Below, one piece after another: positions 13,998 through 20,431 of a stretch of DNA of 25,186 nucleotides. Source of the stretch: Microcaldota archaeon. Lineage in GTDB: Archaea; Micrarchaeota; Micrarchaeia; Micrarchaeales; Micrarchaeaceae. The notes under the pieces were generated by a model that ran no database searches, was not told the DNA's origin, and saw nothing but the letters and a program-made list of their open reading frames with translations. Position 1 is the first letter of the stretch; each line of letters opens with the position of its first letter. A program made the position numbers and the translations under genes. Location: NCBI GenBank assembly GCA_021834865.1, contig JAKBRD010000010.1:1-25186 (forward strand), in the 5' to 3' direction.

Positions 13998-14005
13998 CTT
14001 TTAAA
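13998..14005 (-). promoter_or_regulatory. TATA box for sepF
   Basis: The minus strand reads TTTAAAAG within AAAGATTTAAAAGAAC, 55-62 nt before the ATG. The predicted start near 13975 gives a leader of about 30 nt with a strong GGTGA site. Confidence 0.45.
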
Positions 14006-14107
14006 TCTTTCTGTAATGCTTGTAGCGATATGACGAGGTATTTGCGCAATAACACATATGAAGTCAGTGCCTGCATGTGAAAAGTATTTATATCAAAAAA
14101 GGAATAA

Positions 14108-14118
14108 GATTTAAAAAT
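14108..14118 (+). promoter_or_regulatory. TATA box for the DUF488 gene (leaderless spacing)
   Basis: The run gatttaaaaat lies 23-33 nt before the ATG, and no Shine-Dalgarno is visible. A second TATA-like element, gtatttatatc, lies further upstream at 14084-14094. The 197-bp spacer shared with sepF contains no recognisable RNA gene. Confidence 0.5.
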
Positions 14119-14140
14119 ATGTATTTGTATTCTTATCTAG

Positions 14141-14509
14141 ATGATATACTTAAAGCGCGTTTATGAGAAGGTCGACATCAGGGACGGCACGCGCATACTT
14201 ATAGACAAGCTTTGGCCTCGAGGAGTCAGGCGCAGCACTTCCAATATAGACCTGTGGCTCAAGGAAGTAGGCCCTAGCGACGACCTGCGCAAGTGGTTCG
14301 CCCACGAAAAAGACAAATGGCCGGAGTTTCGCAGGAGGTACGAGAAGGAGCTTAAGAATAATCCCGCTTTCGAGAAGCTTGTTGACATTGCTTTGAGCAC
14401 AGACCCAATAACGCTGCTCTATGCTGCCAGCGACAAGGAGCACAACAACGGCGTTGTGCTTTTCAAGATGCTCAACAAGCGCATAGAACAGATTAAGAAG
14501 GCAAAATGA
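14141..14509 (+). CDS. DUF488 family protein (YeaO-like)
   Basis: This 122-residue soluble protein belongs to DUF488. The hallmark segment RILIDKLWPRGVRRS (about 19-33) is followed by the conserved W-x-K-E-V-G-P-S block, LRKWFAHEKDKWPEFRRRY (about 49-67), and TLLYAASDKEHNNGVVL near the end. The family has no settled biochemical role. Conserved polar residues suggest an enzyme or a binding protein, and members occur in both bacteria and archaea. The ATG is leaderless relative to its TATA box. It converges on the CoA-binding-fold gene with 4 nt between the stop codons. Confidence 0.88.
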   Translation: MIYLKRVYEKVDIRDGTRILIDKLWPRGVRRSTSNIDLWLKEVGPSDDLRKWFAHEKDKWPEFRRRYEKELKNNPAFEKLVDIALSTDPITLLYAASDKEHNNGVVLFKMLNKRIEQIKKAK

Positions 14510-14513
14510 GCCT

Positions 14514-14927
14514 TCAGAAAAGCTTGTAGTGCTCCTTCATCATGCACCTGTTCATTATGAAAAGCAGGCCGTTGTCTTCAGCTATCTTTTTTGCTTCGTC
14601 GTTGAATATGCCCTCCTGCAGCCACAGCGCCTTTGCTTTTATCTGGACTGCCTGGCGTGCTATTTCCGGCGTTTCCGGAGAGGGCCTGAATACGTCAACA
14701 ACATCAACTGGAAACTTTATGTCAAGCAGGCTTTTGTACGCTTTTTCCCCAAGTATCGTGTCCGCACTGGGGTTTACCGGTATAATCTTGTAGCCTGACG
14801 ACTGAAGGTATTCGGGAACGTCATGGCTCGGCTTTCCCTCGTTGCGCGAACAGCCTACAACTGCTATCACGTGATATTTGGAAAGTATCTCGTATGCCGT
14901 TTTGTCAGCTTCGTCTTGTGCTGCCAT
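14514..14927 (-). CDS. CoA-binding-fold protein (CoA_binding_2, YccU-like)
   Basis: This 137-residue Rossmann-fold protein has the N-terminal nucleotide-binding stretch HVIAVVGCSRNEGKPSHDV (about 19-37), then YLQSSGYKIIPVNPSADTILGEK, which matches the small CoA-binding domain family that resembles the succinyl-CoA synthetase alpha N-terminus. Further conserved-looking parts are DVVDVFRPSP and ALWLQEGIFNDEA. A C-terminal NRCMMKEHYK motif with one Cys closes the protein. The exact role is unknown; such proteins are inferred to bind CoA or a related nucleotide. GTGAT precedes the ATG, and a TATA-like TTATTTAAC lies about 30 nt upstream. Confidence 0.88.
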   Translation of the reverse strand: MAAQDEADKTAYEILSKYHVIAVVGCSRNEGKPSHDVPEYLQSSGYKIIPVNPSADTILGEKAYKSLLDIKFPVDVVDVFRPSPETPEIARQAVQIKAKALWLQEGIFNDEAKKIAEDNGLLFIMNRCMMKEHYKLF

Positions 14928-14975
14928 TCAATCACGATTACTTATCCATAATAAGTTAAATAAAGGTGTTTTTTA

Positions 14976-14987
14976 TTTTATAATTTA
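14976..14987 (+). promoter_or_regulatory. TATA box for the FAD oxidoreductase gene
   Basis: The run ttttataattta is 35-46 nt before the ATG. The predicted start near 15007 leaves a short leader containing GGTG at 15013-15016. Confidence 0.45.
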
Positions 14988-15021
14988 GCTTTTTTCATGC
15001 AAAAGATGAATCGGTGTAATT

Positions 15022-16338
15022 ATGGATGATTATGACGTTGTAGTATGTGGTGGAGGGCCTGCAGGGGTCGGCGCCGCGTTTAGCGCTACAAACATGGGGC
15101 TTAAGACCGCAATAATAGAAAGGCATTTCATGCTCGGCGGAAACTGGACTAACGGATATGTTCTTTCCGTTCTCGGCATGTACACATATGACGGCGAAAA
15201 CAAGATAGTTGGAGGAATAGCCGACGAAGTAATTGAAGAGCTTAAGAAGAACGGCGGCACTGAAGGGCAGGCGGGCAACTTTGTTCCATTCAGGCCCGAC
15301 GAGATGAAGATTACTCTGGATATGCTTGCGGAGAAGAAGGGCATAACTGTTTATTACGGCAGCTTGGTAAAGGGAGCTAAGAAGGACGGCAATCGCATAT
15401 CTTCGATATATGTTTCTGGGAAGAACAATATCGAAGTCAAGGGAAAGTTTTTTGTCGATTCTACTGGAGATGCAGACATGGCATTTTATTCCGGGGCAAA
15501 AACCATGTCCGGAATGGAAAACTCCGGAATACACCAGGAGGCTACGCTGCCGTTCAGGATAGGCAATATAAACGAAGAGAGGATAATGCTGTTCGCGATA
15601 GAACATCAGAATCTTATATCTGTTAAAGTTAACGAGAAAGGGAGGCTCGAGCGCTTCAGGGTTCTTCCTGATTTCGTGAAGCTGGCTAAGGAAAAATACG
15701 GGCTTTACCTGCCGCATGCCAATGCCGAATTCATGTTTAATACAAGCAAAAAGGGCGAATTCATATGCAACGCCACCCATGTCAACATAGGCGATTTCAC
15801 TGACGGCAAACAGATGGCGAAAGCGATAGAAGACGCGAGAAAGCAGGTTCTTTCTTCTATTGAGTTCTTTACCAAGGAGGTCAGCGGATTTGAAGACGCT
15901 TACCTTATAGATTCAGCGCCGTCGATAGGCTTGAGGGAAACCAGAAGGGCAGTAGGAGAATACGTGCTTAAGATGGACGACGTTCTGAACAATGCCAGGT
16001 TTGAAGATACAATAGCCAGATGTGGACATCCTATAGAAGTGCATGATCCGAGCAAAGGAGTACTTTATACGCACCTCAAAGGAGGCGACGGTTCTTTTTA
16101 CGAGGTCCCTTATCGCGCCATAGTGGTAAAAGGCATAGACAACCTTTTCGCCATAGGAAGGTGCCTTAGCGCAGAGTTCTACGCTCAAGCAAGCGCAAGA
16201 GTAACTGGCACTGCAATGGCAATGGGACAGGCTGCAGCTGCTGCAGCGAAGATGGCCATAGACAAGGAGCTCAAAGCAAAAGATGTCCCGATAAAGGAAC
16301 TGCAGGAGCTGCTTAAAAAGAACGGTGCTATACTTTAA
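15022..16338 (+). CDS. FAD-dependent oxidoreductase (FAD_oxidored / PF12831-like)
   Basis: This 438-residue flavoprotein has an N-terminal dinucleotide-binding fold, DVVVCGGGPAGVGAA (GxGxxG form, about 5-19), ending in an acidic ribose ligand within AIIERH. A second conserved stretch, FFVDSTGDADMAFYSGA (about 142-158), and the C-terminal NLFAIGRCLSAEFYAQASARVTG-like flavin contact followed by AMAMGQAAAAAAKMA are typical of the PF12831 group. GLRETRR near 310 also fits that group. Members often act in anaerobic redox metabolism, but the substrate cannot be read from the sequence. There is no signal peptide, so it is cytoplasmic. GGTG lies 5 nt before the ATG. The gene stands alone and converges on an MFS transporter with a shared hairpin between them; a functional link is only a guess. 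Confidence 0.87.
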   Translation: MDDYDVVVCGGGPAGVGAAFSATNMGLKTAIIERHFMLGGNWTNGYVLSVLGMYTYDGENKIVGGIADEVIEELKKNGGTEGQAGNFVPFRPDEMKITLDMLAEKKGITVYYGSLVKGAKKDGNRISSIYVSGKNNIEVKGKFFVDSTGDADMAFYSGAKTMSGMENSGIHQEATLPFRIGNINEERIMLFAIEHQNLISVKVNEKGRLERFRVLPDFVKLAKEKYGLYLPHANAEFMFNTSKKGEFICNATHVNIGDFTDGKQMAKAIEDARKQVLSSIEFFTKEVSGFEDAYLIDSAPSIGLRETRRAVGEYVLKMDDVLNNARFEDTIARCGHPIEVHDPSKGVLYTHLKGGDGSFYEVPYRAIVVKGIDNLFAIGRCLSAEFYAQASARVTGTAMAMGQAAAAAAKMAIDKELKAKDVPIKELQELLKKNGAIL

Positions 16339-16391
16339 GTCTTGCCGTTTATACATGAGGCACATTGAGAGCCTTGCGGCATGGATCAGGG

Positions 16392-16435
16392 ATACAAAAA
16401 ATAAAAAGAAAGGGCGCAATTGCACCCTTTTGTAT
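16392..16435. terminator. Bidirectional nested hairpin between convergent genes
   Basis: An inner inverted repeat pairs aaaggg (16409-16414) with cccttt (16425-16430), enclosing the self-complementary gcaattgc with one mismatch pair. An outer arm pair, atacaaaa (16392-16399) and ttttgtat (16428-16435), partly competes with it. Placed between the FAD oxidoreductase and MFS stops, with T/A runs on both sides, it fits a two-way terminator. Confidence 0.55.
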
Positions 16436-16436
16436 T

Positions 16437-17648
16437 TCATCTGCTTTTTCTCTTTCTTCCGCGTGCCGCAGATCTTACCTTTGATGCAACCTTTTTAACC
16501 AGCAGTGTAGGCGATAGAATCATTGATATGAACTCCAGCACAAGCACCGCAGTCACGCCAATCGCTATCGTAGAAAAGCTGCCAAAGTATCCGCCCAGTA
16601 TCACCGGAACGAATGCCACGCCGAGGTTCGTAAATACGCTGTACATCGACGTAGCAAATCCTGCCTGCGCGGGATCGGATACGTAGTTTGTGGTCGAAGT
16701 CATTGCCATAGACCAGTATGCGTTTCCGAAGAAGCCGAACAAGAAGAATCCTGCAGCTATTGCAGCTATGGCGCTAGTGTACGAAAGCCCTAGCACCATG
16801 AGCAATGTAGCAGCGAACATCAGCACTCCCGTAGACACCAAGCCCAGCCTGAACTGCTTGTATTTCTCGAACAGAGGAGGCAGTATTATTGCTCCGAGAG
16901 CCGAGCCGAGGAATGCAAGCCCGCCCATAAGCCCACCATACGACAGTGCGCTTGCCACGCTGAACTTGTGAAGCAGCAGCACAGTAGAAGCTATGCCGCC
17001 GAACATAACAGATATGGCAGATATGGAAAGGCCCACGTACCAGTTCTTTATCATTCCAGGCTTGAACGAGCCCTTAAGCGATTTGCCCTTATAGAATGTA
17101 GGATATCCCTTTATTCCTACCCCTATCCATATCGCAGCTATTATGGCCAGGACTACCGTGGTCCACAGCGCACCGGACAATCCTAATGTCCCGAATATGC
17201 CAGGGCCGAGGAATGCGCCAAATGCCATCCCTAGGAAAAGCATTCCAACGCTTATCCCTATAACGGTGTGCGCCTTGTCCTTGAATATGGAATCTGCAAC
17301 TGTGCCAACTGGCGCCATTGCAAGCGGATACGCTATTGCAGCGATTATGCCAGTTATCAGGAATGCGACATAGTTAGGAGATATTGCTCTTCCTATGAGC
17401 CCTATCACGGATATTATGGCAGCAGAATACAGAGCTGCTTTCACAGTGAATTTTGCCGATATGTACCCGGCTAGCAGGCCAAGGACAACCATTGTATATC
17501 CGTATGCCGATATTAGAAGTATTATTGACGTCAGGTTTACTCCAAAAACTTTGCCCAATATGGGAACCAACGGAGACAGTATGAACCATCCGAACCCTAT
17601 TGTAAACAATAGGAACCAGTATGGAGCTAGTTTAGACCAATTTCCCAT
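16437..17648 (-). CDS. Major facilitator superfamily transporter
   Basis: This 403-residue integral membrane protein has about twelve hydrophobic helices in two halves separated by a hydrophilic loop near the middle (GYPTFYKGKSLKGSFKPGMI, about 205-224). It ends in a strongly basic cytoplasmic tail, SKVRSAARGRKRKSR. The first loop contains AGYISAKFTVK, where the MFS motif A normally lies, in a degenerate form. The FGVNL and YPLAMAPVGTVAD segments fit MFS helices 1-5. The substrate is unknown. The frame is open to a GTG at 17654, but that codon overlaps the GGTG site, which is ideally placed 5 nt before the ATG at 17648, so I start there. It is divergent from the PIN/rpoE1/spt4 cluster. Confidence 0.87.
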   Translation of the reverse strand: MGNWSKLAPYWFLLFTIGFGWFILSPLVPILGKVFGVNLTSIILLISAYGYTMVVLGLLAGYISAKFTVKAALYSAAIISVIGLIGRAISPNYVAFLITGIIAAIAYPLAMAPVGTVADSIFKDKAHTVIGISVGMLFLGMAFGAFLGPGIFGTLGLSGALWTTVVLAIIAAIWIGVGIKGYPTFYKGKSLKGSFKPGMIKNWYVGLSISAISVMFGGIASTVLLLHKFSVASALSYGGLMGGLAFLGSALGAIILPPLFEKYKQFRLGLVSTGVLMFAATLLMVLGLSYTSAIAAIAAGFFLFGFFGNAYWSMAMTSTTNYVSDPAQAGFATSMYSVFTNLGVAFVPVILGGYFGSFSTIAIGVTAVLVLEFISMILSPTLLVKKVASKVRSAARGRKRKSR

Positions 17649-17710
17649 TTCCACACCATTCTTACAAAGATTTTACATGCGTATTTGTTTATATAATATA
17701 GTTGGATATG

Positions 17711-17719
17711 TTTAAAAAT
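17711..17719 (+). promoter_or_regulatory. TATA box for the PIN-rpoE1-spt4 operon
   Basis: The run tttaaaaat lies 21-29 nt before the ATG at 17740, giving leaderless spacing. A stronger-looking gtttatataatata at 17688-17701 may serve an alternative upstream start, or the divergent MFS gene in the other direction. Confidence 0.45.
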
Positions 17720-17739
17720 GCTTGGCAGACAACAAATAC

Positions 17740-18120
17740 ATGGTATCCCATATGTATGTAATCGTAGACACAAGCTCAATGCTGTTCGCAATGGAATCAA
17801 GGAAAAGCGCAATAGACACTGTAGAGCTGAAGTACCCCGGAAAAAGCATATTGATATCCAAGGGAGTCATAAAGGAGCTCTCGGGCATAGGTAGCGGAAA
17901 GGGCAAAAGAGCTGCTACAGCCAGGTCCTGCCTTGAAATACTAAAACTTAAAAATGTTAAAGTAGATAGTAATACAGGAAACGTTGACCGCTGGATACTC
18001 TCAAGAGCGGGAGAAAGCGACATTTATTGCGTTATTACGAACGATACGGAGCTCTTTAATAGGCTGCGCTTCAAAAATATAGCAGTCTTCAAGCTTTCAA
18101 GAAATGGAATACTCAAGTAG
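17740..18120 (+). CDS. PIN-domain protein, Fcf1/Utp23-like (COG1412-type)
   Basis: This 126-residue PIN-fold ribonuclease candidate has the acidic residues of the fold in order: Asp in VIVDTSSML (residue 10), Glu in VIKELSG (about 46), and the pair in SDIYCVITNDTEL (about 93-102). Its position directly before rpoE1 and spt4 fits the archaeal Fcf1-like group, whose eukaryotic relatives act in 18S rRNA processing, rather than a VapC toxin. No antitoxin gene accompanies it. The start is uncertain: a TTG at 17722, ATG at 17740 and ATG at 17752 are all in frame. I chose 17740 for its leaderless spacing to the TATA box. The gap to rpoE1 is 11 nt. Confidence 0.82.
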   Translation: MVSHMYVIVDTSSMLFAMESRKSAIDTVELKYPGKSILISKGVIKELSGIGSGKGKRAATARSCLEILKLKNVKVDSNTGNVDRWILSRAGESDIYCVITNDTELFNRLRFKNIAVFKLSRNGILK

Positions 18121-18131
18121 ATGGTGAAATA

Positions 18132-18713
18132 ATGTACTATAATTATTCGATAAAAGACACGTTCAAAATGGCTCCAGAGTACTTTGATGACGATATAGAG
18201 GACGTGGCAGTCGAAGTGCTCAGGAACAAGTACGAAGGCACCATAGACAAGGACCTTGGCGTAATCATAGCCGTTTACAATGTCAGGGACATAAGCGACG
18301 GGATGATTTACCCGGGAGATCCTGCGACACACCACGAGGTTACGTTTGACATACTTACGTACATGCCAAAAGTGGACGAGATAGTAGTCGGAGAGGTATC
18401 AGAGCTCATAGACTTCGGTGCATTCGTGCGCATAGGCCCCATGGAAGGGCTTGTCCACGTTTCACAGATAACCGACGAATTCATTTCGTTGGACAAGAAG
18501 ATACCTGCTTTCGTCTCCAAGAGGAGCGGAAGGAACCTCAAGAAGGGCGACGTGGTATATGCCAAAATTTCGACGGTCAGCATGAAGAATTCTGTAAAGG
18601 ATTCGAAGATAGCGCTTACGATGAAGTCTGACGGGCTTGGAAAGCCTGAATGGTACACCTCGGCAATGCAGAACAAGGAGAAAGGGCAGAAGAAAAGCAA
18701 GGCAAAGAATTGA
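18132..18713 (+). CDS. rpoE1: DNA-directed RNA polymerase subunit E' (Rpo7/Rpb7)
   Basis: This 193-residue stalk subunit of archaeal RNA polymerase has an N-terminal RNP-like (tip) domain (about 1-80: DTFKMAPEYFDDDIEDVAVEV-like start, then YEGTIDKDLGVIIAVYNV). A C-terminal S1 RNA-binding domain follows (about 82-165: VVGEVSELIDFGAFVRIGPMEGLVH). The stalk binds emerging RNA and helps open the promoter and terminate. A lysine-rich tail closes the protein. GGTGA lies 4 nt before the ATG. The partner subunit Rpo4 (RpoF) is not in the window. Gene order PIN-rpoE1-spt4 is a conserved archaeal arrangement. Confidence 0.95.
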   Translation: MYYNYSIKDTFKMAPEYFDDDIEDVAVEVLRNKYEGTIDKDLGVIIAVYNVRDISDGMIYPGDPATHHEVTFDILTYMPKVDEIVVGEVSELIDFGAFVRIGPMEGLVHVSQITDEFISLDKKIPAFVSKRSGRNLKKGDVVYAKISTVSMKNSVKDSKIALTMKSDGLGKPEWYTSAMQNKEKGQKKSKAKN

Positions 18714-18722
18714 GTGATTTCA

Positions 18723-18914
18723 ATGGAAGAAATGGTATGCAGCAATTGCAGGCTTATAATAAGCCACGGAGACAAATGCCCGCTTTGCGGGAATTCAAAC
18801 CTCACAAGGAGGTGGAGCGGCTACCTGATAGTGCTAAACGCAGACATGTCAGAGATTGCAAAGAAGCTTGACATAAAAGTCAACAGCGTCTTTGCGCTCA
18901 ACATAAAGGATTGA
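18723..18914 (+). CDS. spt4: Transcription elongation factor Spt4 (RpoE'')
   Basis: This 63-residue zinc protein pairs with Spt5 to form the universal elongation factor that closes the RNA polymerase clamp. The four ligands are C6-x2-C9 and C19-x2-C22 (VCSNCRL and CPLCGN). The C-terminal half, WSGYLIVLNADMSEIAKKL, is the strand-helix region that contacts the Spt5 NGN domain. The ATG is at 18723, with a GTGAT site just after the rpoE1 stop; an in-frame GTG at 18714 is too close to that stop. In many archaea S24e and S27ae follow here, but in this window the cluster ends and converges on an FKBP gene. Confidence 0.93.
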   Translation: MEEMVCSNCRLIISHGDKCPLCGNSNLTRRWSGYLIVLNADMSEIAKKLDIKVNSVFALNIKD

Positions 18915-18928
18915 ACTTTTAAGGGCAG

Positions 18929-18944
18929 GCAGTATTTTTACTGC
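18929..18944. terminator. Stem-loop between convergent spt4 and FKBP genes
   Basis: A perfect 6-bp stem, gcagta / tactgc, encloses a four-T loop. It begins 15 nt after the spt4 stop and covers the FKBP stop codon on the other strand. It could serve as a terminator for either transcript. Confidence 0.45.
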
Positions 18945-19675
18945 TCGCCTTTCTCTTCTTCTTTGCTGTCCTCTTCATGATTGTGGATGTGCTCTTCCTC
19001 GGAATGCCTTGCATACTCCTCCCTTATGTATACCTTCTGCAGGCTTTTCATATATGCCAGTATTGAGGCAACAAGGCTTGCCCTGTTCACGAAATAATCA
19101 GCGTTCTTTTTTACTTCATCCGAATAAAATATTTCTATCTCGTCCTTCCTGATGTCTATCTTTGATGGCTCTACGTCGTACGTCTTTGAAAGGGACTTCA
19201 CCTTTTCCTCATCCGAATCGACCTTTTTGACTACCTTTACTTCATATTTTATCCTCTTTCCAGCGTCGGGGTGGTTTGCGTCCACAACTACCCTGCCTGA
19301 GCCAACGCTTACCACGGTTACTGCAACGTTGTCCATGTTTAGCCTCATGCCGGGGTATGGGTTGATGTTCTGTGCCTTGAACTGCGAAAGAGGCATTACC
19401 TTTACAAGATCTGCATTCCTCTCGCCGAAAGCGTCTGCCGGCTCAAGCACGAATGATTTCTCTTTGTTCAGCTCCATGCCCTTGAGCTCGCGCTCCAGGC
19501 CCTTGACTACTGCGCCTGAGCCCAGGATAACCAGGGCAGGGCCGTATTTTATTTCTTTGTTGTATATGTCGTTTTCCTTTGCTGTCTTCTCGTCCGTTGT
19601 CGCAAGCACGCTGTTGTCCGAATCGTTGCGTGCTGTATATTCTATCTCTAGGAAATCACCATCGTTGAATGCCAT
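18938..19675 (-). CDS. FKBP-type peptidyl-prolyl isomerase, long archaeal form (SlyD-like)
   Basis: This 245-residue cytoplasmic prolyl isomerase and chaperone has the FKBP core at about 1-90 (FLEIEYTARN, then VILGSGAVVKGLERELKGM, then EPADAFGERN), interrupted by an IF (insert-in-flap) domain (about 90-140: YPGMRLNMDNVAVTV to VVVDANHPDAGK). After the core comes a further domain of about 70 residues (155-222), as in the 26-kDa archaeal FKBPs. The acidic tail contains HSEEEHIHNHEED (about 223-235), a plausible metal-binding histidine cluster like the one at the end of SlyD. GGTG lies 5 nt before the ATG. A TATA-like CTTTTTATAG about 35 nt upstream probably drives it. It is divergent from the exported protein gene. 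Confidence 0.9.
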   Translation of the reverse strand: MAFNDGDFLEIEYTARNDSDNSVLATTDEKTAKENDIYNKEIKYGPALVILGSGAVVKGLERELKGMELNKEKSFVLEPADAFGERNADLVKVMPLSQFKAQNINPYPGMRLNMDNVAVTVVSVGSGRVVVDANHPDAGKRIKYEVKVVKKVDSDEEKVKSLSKTYDVEPSKIDIRKDEIEIFYSDEVKKNADYFVNRASLVASILAYMKSLQKVYIREEYARHSEEEHIHNHEEDSKEEEKGEQ

Positions 19676-19750
19676 ATTTACACCTAGCAGAATAATTTAT
19701 GCCGAATAACTATAAAAAGCTTTCAAGGATAATACTTAATATTATAATAA

Positions 19751-19774
19751 CGCAAGTTTAGCTAAAGGCTTGCG
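19751..19774. repeat. Nested palindrome upstream of the exported protein at 19790
   Basis: The arms cgcaag and cttgcg (19751-19756 and 19769-19774) enclose the perfect palindrome tttagctaaa (19757-19766). It begins 39 nt before the ATG. It may be an operator over the start site or a leader hairpin, depending on which of two TATA candidates (near 19711-19719 or 19738-19747) is used. Confidence 0.45.
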
Positions 19775-19789
19775 CAAAAGGTCTGTTTT

Positions 19790-20407
19790 ATGGGAGAAGA
19801 GAAGAGAAAAAGGGAAGCCAAGAACACTATGCTTTTCTTAGGCTCGCTGGTAGTGGCGATAATGTTCATAACTTCGTATGCAGCATCGGGAAACAACAGC
19901 AACAGCAGCACCACCACAACAGTGGCTTACAACTATAGCGGGGCAGTCCCTATGACAGGGACCGTTAATGCCATAGTGGCAAATTACACAGATTCACCCA
20001 CAATAACCGTAGCAAGCTCTTCATACAACTCCAGCGAGCTCGGAATAACGAACTACCTGAACAGTTTGGAAAACAAAGGTGCAATAATAACCTATTCTCC
20101 AAGCGGCAACCAGTTCTCCGTGCTGCTTAACGGAAGCTTCAGCGCATACGCGCTCCAGGAAGAGCTTTACAGCAGGTTCGGCAGCAATGCTACGGTGAGC
20201 GGCACAGTTTACATAAGGCTTCCCAAGACAATCAAAATGTATGAAGGAACGCAGGGCTTCACCCTTAATGCGCCTACTTCTGAATACGCCGTTAAGATAA
20301 GCCCGCTCCCAACACTTGGCAGCAACGCCAGCGTTCACATACTTGCATTGATAAGCCCGAGGGGGCAATTCCTGCCCAACCAGACAGAGGTAACGGTGCT
20401 GAGCTAA
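19790..20407 (+). CDS. Membrane-anchored extracytoplasmic protein with Ser/Thr-rich linker (unknown function)
   Basis: I recognise no family. The N-terminus is charged (MGEEKRKREAKNT), followed by one hydrophobic helix at about 14-32 (MLFLGSLVVAIMFITSYA) and then a low-complexity Asn/Ser/Thr stretch (GNNSNSSTTTTVAYNYSG), an obvious extracellular linker. About eight N-x-S/T sequons (NNS, NSS, NYS, NYT, NGS, NAT, NAS, NQT) mark the outside part. The rest looks like an alpha/beta domain (ITNYLNSLENKGAIITYSPS and AYALQEELYSRFGSNATVSG). No Cys is present. The positive-inside rule puts the N-terminus in the cytoplasm. It lies 24 nt before gltX, so the two may be partly cotranscribed, but gltX has a strong ribosome site of its own. 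Confidence 0.75.
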   Translation: MGEEKRKREAKNTMLFLGSLVVAIMFITSYAASGNNSNSSTTTTVAYNYSGAVPMTGTVNAIVANYTDSPTITVASSSYNSSELGITNYLNSLENKGAIITYSPSGNQFSVLLNGSFSAYALQEELYSRFGSNATVSGTVYIRLPKTIKMYEGTQGFTLNAPTSEYAVKISPLPTLGSNASVHILALISPRGQFLPNQTEVTVLS

Positions 20408-20431
20408 GCTCGAGCATCAAGGTGATTTAAA

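Noticed and set aside
14010..14090. A possible C/D box RNA in the sepF/DUF488 spacer
   Set aside because: Only a weak atgacga resembles a C box, and no CTGA D box is placed correctly.
16354..16440. A small open frame after the FAD oxidoreductase
   Set aside because: It runs through the bidirectional hairpin, has no ribosome site, and is better explained as terminator sequence.
17740..18120. VapC toxin of a toxin-antitoxin pair
   Set aside because: There is no small antitoxin frame upstream. The conserved position before rpoE1-spt4 fits the Fcf1-like housekeeping PIN protein instead.
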